Positions 43,891 to 51,931 of a DNA stretch of 64,000 bases are shown piece after piece. The first letter of the stretch is position 1; every line of letters begins with the position of its first letter. Where the stretch lies: assembly GCF_000025325.1 (NCBI RefSeq), contig NC_013743.1:806001-870000 (forward strand), read 5' to 3'. Made by a program: the position numbers and the translations under genes. The notes under the pieces are model-generated. The model saw only the letters and a list, made by a program, of their open reading frames with translations, ran no database searches and was not told where the DNA came from. The stretch comes from Haloterrigena turkmenica DSM 5511. Its GTDB lineage: Archaea; Halobacteriota; Halobacteria; Halobacteriales; Natrialbaceae.

Positions 43891-45371
43891 TGGCGGTCGA
43901 ACACATCCTGCAGGGGTTCGCGAACGTCATGGATCCGGTCGTGTTGACCCTGATGATTGCCGGGATCTTCCTCGGTCTGTTGATGGGTTCGATCCCCGGG
44001 ATGACGGCGACGATGACTATCGCGGTCCTGCTGTCGTTTACCTTCACGATGGAGCCGGCGACCGGGATGATGCTCCTATTGGGGATCTACGGCGGCGCGG
44101 TCTACGCGGGGTCGATTCCGGCGATTCTGATCCGGACCCCGGGGACGCCGTCGGCCGCGGCGACGATCTTCGACGGCTATCCGCTCTCCCAGAAGGGGGA
44201 AGCCGGCAGAGCGATCCGCATGAGTACCGTCGCCTCGTTTATCGGCGGGATCATCAGCGTGCTCGTGCTCATGTTCTTCTCGCCGGTCGTCGCGGACGCG
44301 GCGCTCCGGTTCCGGTCGCCGGAGTTCTTCGCGCTGGCCGTGTTCGGTCTGACGATCATCGCCAGCGTGAGCGGCGATTCGCTCGCGAAAGGGATGGTAT
44401 CGGGTCTGCTCGGTATGCTCGTTGCGACCGTCGGAATCGACCCGGTCACCGGCTATCAGCGGTTCACGTTCGGGACGCCCGAACTCCTCACGGGCGTGGA
44501 GTTCATCGCGGTGATGATCGGGCTGTTCGGCATCGCCGAGGGGCTCCGGACGTACTCCCTCGGTATCAGCGACGAGCAGAACAGGGTCGATCAGGAGATC
44601 ACGGGTATCTTGCCGTCGTTCGCGGACGTCAAGTCCATCGCGCCGATCTCGATCGGCTCGGGGATCCTCGGCTCGCTGGTCGGGGCGGTTCCCGGTGCCG
44701 GTGGCGACATCGCCTCGTTTATCACCTACAACGAGGCGACGCGGTGGCTCAAGAACACGACGCCGTCGTTCGGCGACGGGAACATTCGGGGCGTTGCCGC
44801 GGCGGAGTCCGGGAACAACGCCAGCACCGGCGGTGCACTGATTCCGACGTTCACGCTCGGGATTCCCGGCGACTCCGTCTCGGCGATCCTCATCGGCGCG
44901 TTGCTCGTCCACGACGTCAACCCCGGACCCGCGCTCTATCAGGAGGAGACCGGCCTGCTGTACACGATCTTCGTCGGATTCCTCCTCATCTACGTGTTCA
45001 TCCTGATCTTCGGGCTCCTCGGAGCCAACTACTGGGCGCGGCTGATCAACATCCCGCAATCGCTCATCTGGCCCGTGATCTTCGTCCTCTGTGTGATCGG
45101 GGCGATCGCGCTTCGCGGAAACGTCTTCGACGCGTGGATCATGCTCGCCGCCGGCGGACTCGGATACGTGATGCGATTGCGCGGCTATCCGCTGGCGCCG
45201 ATGGTGCTAGGACTGATCCTCGCGCCGATCGCCGAGGAGAACCTCCGGCGCTCGCTGGTCCTCTCCAACGGCTCGCTGGACATCTTCTACACCAGTCCGA
45301 TCGCGCTCGTCGTCCTCCTCCTGAGCGTAACTGCGCTCCTGGTCCCGGCCGTGCGAGCGCTGCGAAGCTAG
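43890..45371 (+). CDS. TTT transporter large membrane subunit (TctA)
   Basis: The 493-residue polytopic membrane protein has the TctA hallmarks: an N-terminal GSIPGMTATM repeat and the related LVGAVPGAGGDIASF in the second half, plus GILPSFADVKSI. About 11-12 helices are visible. It imports a carboxylic acid driven by an ion gradient, together with TctB and the TctC lipoprotein. Final gene of tctBA. Confidence 0.93.
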   Translation: MAVEHILQGFANVMDPVVLTLMIAGIFLGLLMGSIPGMTATMTIAVLLSFTFTMEPATGMMLLLGIYGGAVYAGSIPAILIRTPGTPSAAATIFDGYPLSQKGEAGRAIRMSTVASFIGGIISVLVLMFFSPVVADAALRFRSPEFFALAVFGLTIIASVSGDSLAKGMVSGLLGMLVATVGIDPVTGYQRFTFGTPELLTGVEFIAVMIGLFGIAEGLRTYSLGISDEQNRVDQEITGILPSFADVKSIAPISIGSGILGSLVGAVPGAGGDIASFITYNEATRWLKNTTPSFGDGNIRGVAAAESGNNASTGGALIPTFTLGIPGDSVSAILIGALLVHDVNPGPALYQEETGLLYTIFVGFLLIYVFILIFGLLGANYWARLINIPQSLIWPVIFVLCVIGAIALRGNVFDAWIMLAAGGLGYVMRLRGYPLAPMVLGLILAPIAEENLRRSLVLSNGSLDIFYTSPIALVVLLLSVTALLVPAVRALRS

Positions 45372-45437
45372 GTACGTCGGTCTCGAGCCGATCCCAGTTT
45401 TCCGTTCCGTCCGTTCGACGCCGACCGAGCGCCGTCC

Positions 45438-46040
45438 CTACTCGAGTCGCTCGGCCGGCGGTCGCCGGACGCGGTCGGCGATCGGATCGTCCAGCGGGAG
45501 CCGCATCGTTCGATTCAATTGCGACCGTTCGATCGTCTCGAAGCCGACGTTCTCATAGACGGTGACGGCGTGCCGGTTCTCGGTCGAGACGTCCAGCGAC
45601 AGCGCCTCGTGGTCCCTGTCGTCGGCGTAGGCGATGAGCTGTCTGAGCAGTTCGCTTCCGATCCCCCGGTTCTGTGCGTCGGTGTCGACGAAGACGACGA
45701 ACTCCGGGTCGGGTTCGTCGGCCGGCGTCACGGCGACGTGACCGACGATTCGGTCGTCGAGCGACGCGATCAGGTTCCAGCCGATCGACGTCAGTTCGTC
45801 GAGCCACGCTTCGATACGAGGGCGCGTGAACGGCGGGAGCCCCATCGTCGACGCCGACTCGTCGAGACCCTCGTACAGCTCGACGAGCGCCTCGAAATCG
45901 GTCGATCGATACGGGCGGACCAGGAACGGAACTCCCCGGTCGTCGATCGCTCGCGGGCACCGCGGCGGACAGCCGACCGTCCCTTCACACCCCGAGGGGT
46001 CCCAGTAGGTACAGACGGCCGACACCTCTCGAGTACTCAT
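45438..46040 (-). CDS. GNAT N-acetyltransferase with N-terminal Cys cluster
   Basis: The 200-residue protein begins MSTREVSAVCTYWDPSGCEG, followed by GCPPRCPRA: four Cys in a short zinc-finger-like module (about 10-30). A GNAT domain follows (about 38-180) with the acetyl-CoA loop NRGIGSELLRQL and the late motif AVTVYENVGFETIER. The module is seen in other haloarchaeal GNATs. Acceptor unknown. It is convergent with tctA. Confidence 0.88.
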   Translation of the reverse strand: MSTREVSAVCTYWDPSGCEGTVGCPPRCPRAIDDRGVPFLVRPYRSTDFEALVELYEGLDESASTMGLPPFTRPRIEAWLDELTSIGWNLIASLDDRIVGHVAVTPADEPDPEFVVFVDTDAQNRGIGSELLRQLIAYADDRDHEALSLDVSTENRHAVTVYENVGFETIERSQLNRTMRLPLDDPIADRVRRPPAERLE

Positions 46041-46187
46041 GGGAGATTCTACGGGATCCGACGATGTAAGCGTTCACGGGAACATCTTCGACCGAGACGG
46101 CCTCGAACGCTGATCGCCGGTACGTCTCGAGATCGAGCGATCGGACCGGTCCTCGTTGCCTCGACGGTCCGAACCTGATCGGGAGCG

Positions 46188-46200
46188 TACTTTTTTGTAC
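46188..46200 (+). promoter_or_regulatory. TATA-like box of the UspA gene
   Basis: TACTTTTTTGTAC is a palindromic A/T box centred about 27 bases before the ATG at 46221, consistent with a leaderless transcript. Confidence 0.55.
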
Positions 46201-46220
46201 TCGGCCGAACAGTATCCGGT

Positions 46221-46661
46221 ATGCACACGGCGTTAGTCGTCCTTACCGACGAAACGGCAGATGAACGACTACTGGACGCTGCGAAACGGTACGCGTCGGG
46301 AACCGACACCGAGCTCCTTGTGTGTCGGTTCATCGATCGGAAGGAGTATCAGAACGACGCCCGCAACGAGGCGCGGGACGGCAAGCAGGTCAAGACCATC
46401 GAGATGATCGAGGAAGAGGCCGAAGAGGAGGCGACAGCCGTCGCGGACCGGGCCTTCGCGGACGGCGACGTCTCCTACACGGCGATCGGCGCGGCGGGAG
46501 AACTCCCTAAGAAGATCATCGAGGTCGCGGACGAACGTGACTGTGGCCACCTCTTCGTCTCCGGCCGGAAACGCTCGCCGACGGGGAAGGCGCTGTTCGG
46601 CGATATCGCCCAGGCGGTGCTCCTCCGGTTCGACGGGCCGGTAACGGTTACGACGAACTGA
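46221..46661 (+). CDS. universal stress protein family (UspA-like)
   Basis: The 146-residue cytoplasmic protein begins MHTALVVLTDETADERLLD, shows an alpha/beta nucleotide-binding fold, and ends with the family loop LFVSGRKRSPTGKALFGDIAQ (G-2x-G-9x-G(S/T)-like, Ser at the last position altered). The middle is a charged helix (EMIEEEAEEEATAVADRAF). ATP binding is likely but not certain. It is convergent with the reductase gene that follows. Confidence 0.88.
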   Translation: MHTALVVLTDETADERLLDAAKRYASGTDTELLVCRFIDRKEYQNDARNEARDGKQVKTIEMIEEEAEEEATAVADRAFADGDVSYTAIGAAGELPKKIIEVADERDCGHLFVSGRKRSPTGKALFGDIAQAVLLRFDGPVTVTTN

Positions 46662-46730
46662 CGGCGGTCGTCCGTCCTCCTCGAGACGATACCGATCCCG
46701 AAGACGACACTGATTCCGACATCGGTTCGG

Positions 46731-47639
46731 TCATTCCGTCGCGTCGGCCGGCGGACTGTCCCACTCCGAGGCGTCGTCCTGCGGTTCGTAGCCGAGCACG
46801 CCCTTCGCGTGCTCGATGCCGAACCACCGTGCGGCGTTTCCGCTGACCGCGTAGAACGTGTCGTAAGTCACCGAGTCGTCCTTGAGACAGCACTCGAGCA
46901 TGTGCGCGAAGTCCCGTTGAGAGGTCCAGGAGGCCTTCAGCCGGTCGACCATTTCCTGGTACTCCTCGCTGCCCCGTTCCCACGAGCCCGTCTGTGACTG
47001 GTCCCAGACCTCGTCCTCGTCGACTTTGTGTTCCTCCCCGCGGTCGACCCCGCGCTCGGCGTCGCCGTAGGGGTGATCGTACTCCTCCGTTCGCACGCTC
47101 GAGATGCGCAGCGAGTACACCTGTTCCGGCGCGCCGTCGCGGCGCGCGTGGACGCGACAGATGTTCTCGCCGAATACCTTCGTCGCGCCGTAGTAGCCGT
47201 CGGGCTTCGGGAGCGTCTCGTGGGTGAGGCGGAACGGATCGAACTCGCTCGGGTAGTCCTCTTCGTAGAGATCCGGCGCGTGGTCCTCCTCGTAGAGCCC
47301 CATGACGCGCTGCGAGGACGCGAAGATGAGCGTTTCGACCCCGGCGTCCTCCATCGCCTTCAGGACGTTGTACGTGCCGATGACGTTCGGCTCGACGACC
47401 TCCTCGAACTCCGCACCGGCGTCGGACTGCGCGGCGAGGTGAATCACTGCGTCCTGGCCGTCGAACGCCGGCCGAATCGCCTCGTAGTCGGCGATGTCGG
47501 CGACGTGCGTCTCGTAGTCCGGGTGGTCGCTACGGTTCAGGAACGTGAACTCGTACTGCTCCTTGTCCAACAGATGGTTGAGAATCGCTTCGCCAGCTTC
47601 GCCGTACGGTCCAGTAACGAGTACGTTTTGCGTTGCCAT
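46731..47639 (-). CDS. NAD-dependent epimerase/dehydratase, uronate-dehydrogenase-like
   Basis: The 302-residue extended SDR has the nucleotide loop VTGPYGEAGEAIL (with Pro-Tyr where GGxG is usual), a Ser-rich FASSQRVMG, the catalytic YYGATKVFGE and an active-site C-terminal region RDFAHMLECCL. Sequence feel and the sugar-acid context recall haloarchaeal uronate/glucuronate dehydrogenases, but a different sugar-acid substrate is possible. The promoter has CTATTTAATAG (47664-47674), centred about 31 bases before the ATG, and the palindrome cluster 116-230 bases upstream. Confidence 0.85.
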   Translation of the reverse strand: MATQNVLVTGPYGEAGEAILNHLLDKEQYEFTFLNRSDHPDYETHVADIADYEAIRPAFDGQDAVIHLAAQSDAGAEFEEVVEPNVIGTYNVLKAMEDAGVETLIFASSQRVMGLYEEDHAPDLYEEDYPSEFDPFRLTHETLPKPDGYYGATKVFGENICRVHARRDGAPEQVYSLRISSVRTEEYDHPYGDAERGVDRGEEHKVDEDEVWDQSQTGSWERGSEEYQEMVDRLKASWTSQRDFAHMLECCLKDDSVTYDTFYAVSGNAARWFGIEHAKGVLGYEPQDDASEWDSPPADATE

Positions 47640-47754
47640 CGATACGCCTGCCTACGGCCGACCACTATTTAATAGTTGGCGTCACCGGATTCGCCCTCGC
47701 CGTCGGATACGACCCTCGAGACGGCCGTCTATCGCGTTGTAGGAAGATGCGCTG

Positions 47755-47771
47755 TTTCGACAATATTGAAA
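47755..47771. promoter_or_regulatory. palindrome TTTCGACAATATTGAAA, site B3
   Basis: 17-base B-family palindrome. With the preceding GCTG it forms an inverted copy of site B4: 20 of 21 bases of GCTGTTTCGACAATATTGAAA match. Confidence 0.6.
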
Positions 47772-47796
47772 CTAAGTGGTATACCGTCCCCGTGAA

Positions 47797-47816
47797 TTAC
47801 AACAGTATGTGTGTAA
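47797..47816. promoter_or_regulatory. palindrome TTACA-N10-TGTAA, site A3
   Basis: TTACAACAGTATGTGTGTAA, lying between sites B3 and B4. It keeps the arms and spacing of A1 and A2, with a different core. Confidence 0.5.
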
Positions 47817-47851
47817 AACAAGTACGCACTTTGCAATGGTAGTTAAGCGTA

Positions 47852-47868
47852 TTTCAATATTATCGAAA
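47852..47868. promoter_or_regulatory. palindrome TTTCAATATTATCGAAA, site B4
   Basis: 17-base B-family palindrome, inverted relative to B3, centre to centre 97 bases. It lies 213 bases upstream of the reductase start. Confidence 0.6.
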
Positions 47869-48067
47869 CAGCCTCGGAGAGGAGTCGACTGGCTCGACGA
47901 CACGGACGGGGAGACCCACGATTCGCCGTTTGGCGATCCCCGGAATCCGTTCCGTTCTCCCCGCTCCGCTACTTCAGACGTCCGAATCAACGAAGTCGAC
48001 GTCACTGGCGTCTCGATATCGCCTCGATCAGATGGCACTCGAGGTCAGTCGCCGCAACGACCCTCAC

Positions 48068-48250
48068 TCAGTACTCGAGACCGATGACGCGGTTGGCGAG
48101 AAGGAGCGCGTAGGTGAGGCACACGCCCGTCAGTGCGAGACCGATAACCGCGGTCGAGAGTCCGAACTCGGCGGCAACCTCGGGGACGACCTGGCTGAAC
48201 GCGACCCGACCGAACACCGTTGCGAAGAGGGCAAACGTAGAGACGGCCAT
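48068..48250 (-). pseudogene. MFS transporter N-terminal remnant
   Basis: A 60-residue frame from ATG 48250 (MAVSTFALFATVFGRVAFSQ) that matches the first helix and start of the second helix of a haloarchaeal MFS permease (VVPEVAAEFGLSTAVIGLAL, TGVCLTYALL). It then ends with an unrelated NRVIGLEY-stop, where relatives continue QFPSGVLGDRYG. The other ten helices are absent, so this is a gene remnant or a deletion junction. Confidence 0.65.
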
Positions 48251-48421
48251 ACTGTGTCGCGACACTGTCACCGCACTCCGGATGTGAGGCCTCGAAGCGC
48301 AGCTATCTAAGCGCTGTGAAGTATCCGAACGCGTACTCGGCGTCCGCCTCTGACAATGTCGGAACGACTTCTGGATGGAGGAACACTATTATTTATTCGG
48401 CACCCGTCAGTACGGCGTACA

Positions 48422-48829
48422 ATGGACTACACTGAAGAATCCGACCGAATTGTCGTTCGACTCGATCCCGGCGACGAAGTGTTGGCTTCCCTCGAGACGC
48501 TCCGCGACGACGCGGGACTCGAGCAGGGCTTTCTGATGGGGATCGGCGCCGTCGACGAGGTCGTCCTCGGCCACTACGACGTGTCCGAACAGGAGTACAA
48601 CGAGGAGCGGTTCACCGGGCAGTACGAGGTGACGAGTTTCCTCGGAAACATCGGTCCCGATAAGATCCACACGCACATCCAACTCGGGGACGAAAACTTC
48701 GAGTCCCTCGGGGGCCACTGCTCGGAGGCGGTCGTCTCCGGGACGTTCGAGATCGTCGTCTTCCCGGGCAAGACCTCGCTCACCCACCAGCTGGACGAAC
48801 GGACCGGCCTCGACGTCTTTGACCTCTGA
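48422..48829 (+). CDS. PPC/DUF296 domain DNA-binding-like protein
   Basis: The 135-residue protein starts at ATG 48422 (MDYTEESDRIVV). It is a plants-and-prokaryotes conserved domain with GFLMGIGAVDEVVLGHYD, then IHTHIQLGDENFESLGGH, whose histidines form the conserved zinc site. In archaea and bacteria the role is undefined. An A/T-rich TTATTTATTC near 48391 may be the promoter. Confidence 0.85.
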   Translation: MDYTEESDRIVVRLDPGDEVLASLETLRDDAGLEQGFLMGIGAVDEVVLGHYDVSEQEYNEERFTGQYEVTSFLGNIGPDKIHTHIQLGDENFESLGGHCSEAVVSGTFEIVVFPGKTSLTHQLDERTGLDVFDL

Positions 48830-49601
48830 GTCCGGGACCGACCCGGCCGGCCCGATACGGTGCCCTGATCGGGCTCGCGGTCGATCCTCTCGAGCCTCGG
48901 GGCGACGTTCGGCGTTTCCGAGGTCACTCGAGCTGGTCACGCCCGTCGCGACGCTGTGGAACGAACCGGAATCCCGGGTATCCCGTCGACCGAGACGACG
49001 GTCGATTGATCGACGCTGTAGCCGGCATTTCGCCGCTCGGTTCCCGCACCTCGATCGGGAAATGGCACAAACACCAGAATGATATAATAGTACGAAAATA
49101 GACATTCGTATTCTTCTCGAGATGCAGTTCGAATCCAAATATGCTCGATACACGACACAGTATCGCTCCTGAAGGCATTTCTATGACATCTATCTTCGAC
49201 CGCCTAGTATCGAGAGAGTATAGTTGGAACAGGCGAAAGTAGAGCGGGAAAGAGGGCGTATATGTCGATAAAAGCCTCATAAATTGGCCCATATGATAGT
49301 GTTAAATCGGATTTGGTGCCAATACGAACCTTCCATTACTGTATTACTCATTATAGATATTTCCCAGATACTGTATGTGAGTAGGTACTATATCTGGCGG
49401 GATTAGATCCGGTTGCGTGGCAGAGGAAAACGTCGACTGACTACCAGTTGGCCGACGCCCGAGGCAGTCGGTCCGCGACGGTGATACCACTGACAGCAAA
49501 ACCGAACGTATCGAGAACGGAGTTCAACACCGTAGGAGAGTATCGAGCAACTGCAGTCGAAAGCGTCGGTCGAAACGACGGTGGAAAACGAAACGGACCG
49601 C
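48830..49601. other. 772-base gene-free region, A/T-rich in the middle
   Basis: The segment about 49030-49440 is markedly A/T-rich with scattered short frames and no family match. It forms the right boundary of the accessory block before tfb. A lone TTCGAATCC at about 49125 resembles a tRNA T-loop, but no arm pairs. Confidence 0.5.
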
Positions 49602-50591
49602 TTACGCGAGGCCGAGCGTCTCCTCGGCCTCAAGGAGCTCGTGGTACCGGTTTCGAATCGTCACTTCGGAGATGTCTGCGACGTCGCTGACGGCGGCCTG
49701 TGTGGTCTTCTCATTGGTCAGCAGCGCGGCGGCGTAGACCGCGGCGGCCGCGAGGCCGACCGGCGACTTGCCGCTGTGGACGCCCTTCTCCTTGGCGTTC
49801 TGGAGGAGGGCACGGGCGCGATGCTCGGCCTCGTCCGAGAGGTCCAGTCCCGAGGCGAAGCGGGGGACGTAGCTCTCGGGGTCGGCGGGCTGGACCTCGA
49901 GGCCCAGTTCCCGGACCACGTAGCGGTAGGTGCGGGCGATCTCGTTTTTCTCGACGCGGGAGACGTCGGCGATCTCGTCCAGGCTACGGGGGACGCCGGC
50001 CTGGCGGGCGGCGGCGTAGACGCAGGCCGTCGAGACGCCCTCGATCGAACGGCCGGGGAGCAGATCCTCGTCGAGCGCGCGGCGGTAGATGACGGAGGCG
50101 GTCTCGCGGACGTTCGTCGGCAGACCCAGCGCGGAGGCCATGCGGTCGATCTCACCGAGGGCCTGCTTCAGGTTGCGCTCCTTGGAGTCTCGCGTGCGGA
50201 ACCGCTCGTTCCACTTGCGCAGGCGCTGCATCTTCTCGCGCTGGCGCGAGCCCAGGGAGTTCCCGTAGGCGTCCTTGTTGCGCCAGTCGATGTTCGTCGA
50301 GAGCCCCTTGTCGTGCATCGTGTTCGTCGTGGGTGCGCCCACGCGGGACTTCTCGTTCTTCTCGGTGGCGTCGAAGGCCCGCCACTCGGGGCCGCGGTCG
50401 ACCGAGTCCTCCTCGACGACCAGTCCGCAGTCCTCACAGACCGTCTCGCCGTGCTCGTCGTCGACGACGAGGTTGCCCGCACACTCGGGGCAGTCGAGGT
50501 TGCTCTGCTCGCTTTCGTCCGTCGTTTCGGTCGTGTCGTCTGTTTCGCGTTCGGTACGCCGTACTCTTGTGTTCGATGGTGTGTTGCTCAT
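49602..50591 (-). CDS. tfb: transcription initiation factor IIB (TFB)
   Basis: The 329-residue basal transcription factor binds TBP, BRE and RNA polymerase. The N-terminal zinc ribbon has Cys34, 37, 52 and 55 (CPECAG...CEDCG), the B-finger/linker (RNKDAYGNSLGSRQREKMQR) follows, then two cyclin folds (about 120-215 and 220-325). The start ATG 50591 (MSNTPSNTRVRR) is used. Haloarchaea carry several TFBs; which one this is cannot be decided here. Confidence 0.95.
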   Translation of the reverse strand: MSNTPSNTRVRRTERETDDTTETTDESEQSNLDCPECAGNLVVDDEHGETVCEDCGLVVEEDSVDRGPEWRAFDATEKNEKSRVGAPTTNTMHDKGLSTNIDWRNKDAYGNSLGSRQREKMQRLRKWNERFRTRDSKERNLKQALGEIDRMASALGLPTNVRETASVIYRRALDEDLLPGRSIEGVSTACVYAAARQAGVPRSLDEIADVSRVEKNEIARTYRYVVRELGLEVQPADPESYVPRFASGLDLSDEAEHRARALLQNAKEKGVHSGKSPVGLAAAAVYAAALLTNEKTTQAAVSDVADISEVTIRNRYHELLEAEETLGLA

Positions 50592-50809
50592 ACGATGGCG
50601 AATGCTGACCGGCCGAACTGGCTGCAAAAGCCCGGACGGATTCGTTACCTTCCACGTTCAGACACTCGATGGTTAAGGGTTTCGGAATCGCGAGCAGACA
50701 GCTCTCGAGAGCGGATAATTCGCCGGAACTAGTATGAACGATCGGGACAATCATGACCGATGTCTCGCCGAACCGGAGCCCCCAACTTCCGTCCCTTCGA
50801 ACCGCCGCT

Positions 50810-51337
50810 ATGGACCTCGCAGTCGGTAGCACGAACCCGACCAAGATCGATGCCGTCGAACGGACCCTCGAGCGATTCGACCCGACCGTCGTCGACGTGG
50901 GGGTCGACTCCGGCGTCCCCGAGCAGCCGTGGTCGATCGAGGAGACCGTTACCGGCGCCGAGAACCGCGCCCGGCGTGCGCTCGCGGCGACCGACGCCGA
51001 CTACGGGATCGGCCTCGAGGGCGGCGTCGCCCGTATCGACGGCGTCCCGGGGCTCTCACTGATCATGTGGGCCGCGGCGACGGACGGCGACCGACTGGAA
51101 CGCGGCGGCGGGCCGACGCTTCGCCTCCCGGACGACGTGGCGCGTCGGCTCGAGGACGGCGCGGAGCTGGGACCGGTGATGGACGACCGTCTCGGCACGG
51201 ACGGGATCGCCGAGGCCGAGGGCGCCGCCGGCGTTTTGACGGCCGGCCTGACGAGCCGAACGCGAGCGCTCGGCGAAGCGGTTGCATGCGCGTTCGGTCC
51301 GTTCGTCGCGGGAGCGTCGAGTCCCGACCGCGCCTAG
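50810..51337 (+). CDS. inosine/xanthosine triphosphatase (YjjX/DUF84 family)
   Basis: House-cleaning NTPase that removes ITP/XTP. The 175-residue protein starts at ATG 50810 (MDLAVGSTNPTKIDAVER), the family N-terminus. Other signatures are SGVPEQPWSIEETVTGAENRA, YGIGLEGGV, and VMDDRLGTDGIAE. An upstream in-frame start at 50753 adds 19 residues without similarity. It is divergent from tfb. Confidence 0.88.
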   Translation: MDLAVGSTNPTKIDAVERTLERFDPTVVDVGVDSGVPEQPWSIEETVTGAENRARRALAATDADYGIGLEGGVARIDGVPGLSLIMWAAATDGDRLERGGGPTLRLPDDVARRLEDGAELGPVMDDRLGTDGIAEAEGAAGVLTAGLTSRTRALGEAVACAFGPFVAGASSPDRA

Positions 51338-51446
51338 CGCTGCAGTATCGTAGCGCGACCCATCACCGGATCTGACAGACCGAAGGGGATTACCGTCAGA
51401 AACACGTGATGGTCTATCACATCTGACGCTCATCAAAAGGCATATA

Positions 51447-51543
51447 TTAACCGCACGTACCAACGGAAGCTTTCTATCCCATTATGGTCCCATTAACCAC
51501 CAGCCAAACCGCACGCAGGCGTCGGGTTAACCGCACGTACCAA
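51447..51543. repeat. 17-base direct repeat upstream of DUF7123 gene
   Basis: TTAACCGCACGTACCAA occurs at 51447-51463 and again at 51527-51543, exactly 80 bases apart. A degenerate TTAACCACCAGCCAAACCGCAC lies between them. The second copy is 35 bases before the ATG at 51578. It is either a promoter duplication or a pair of operator sites. Confidence 0.7.
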
Positions 51544-51577
51544 ACCCCCTAAGGGCGTTCCTGCCATCGAACGAAGT

Positions 51578-51811
51578 ATGAGCACTGCAATGGCGGCCGA
51601 CCTCACGAGCAAGCAACAACGTATTCTCCAGTACCTCCGCGATAACGCCGGCACGAAGACCTACTTCAAGTCCCGGCTCATCGGGCAGGAACTTGGGATG
51701 ACCGCAAAAGAGGTCGGATCGAACATCACCGCACTGCAGGACGGCAATTTCGACGTCGAAATCGAAAAATGGGGTTACTCCTCGAGTACGACGTGGAAAG
51801 TGAACGTTTAA
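51578..51811 (+). CDS. DUF7123 winged-helix small protein
   Basis: The 77-residue haloarchaeal protein begins MSTAMAADLTSKQQRILQYL. The HTH-type segment TYFKSRLIGQELGMTAKEVG is followed by a wing ending WGYSSSTTWKVNV. It is a compact DNA-binding fold by appearance, target unknown. It has its own upstream repeat-containing promoter region. Confidence 0.85.
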   Translation: MSTAMAADLTSKQQRILQYLRDNAGTKTYFKSRLIGQELGMTAKEVGSNITALQDGNFDVEIEKWGYSSSTTWKVNV

Positions 51812-51931
51812 CGCCCACGACGCCAGACGACGGGACCCATTCGCCGCCTCTCCCCGTATTTTCTCTTTGTCAGTCGTCCGGTAGCGTAGCAGCCGTTTTT
51901 TCACGGTTCGCGGTGTAGGGCCGAGCGAGAA

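Larger units (their letters stand above)
47640..48067. other. 428-base regulatory region with three palindromes
   Basis: Non-coding. It contains the reductase promoter and the sites at 47755, 47797 and 47852. Open frames here are formed by the repeat text and show no family character. Confidence 0.6.

Noticed and set aside
47776-48087. 103-residue frame downstream of the reductase promoter
   Set aside because: Overlaps the palindrome cluster and the MFS remnant antisense; no family character.
49110-49140. tRNA-like T-loop (TTCGAATCC)
   Set aside because: No 5-base T-stem pairs, and no D-arm, anticodon arm or acceptor stem can be drawn around it.
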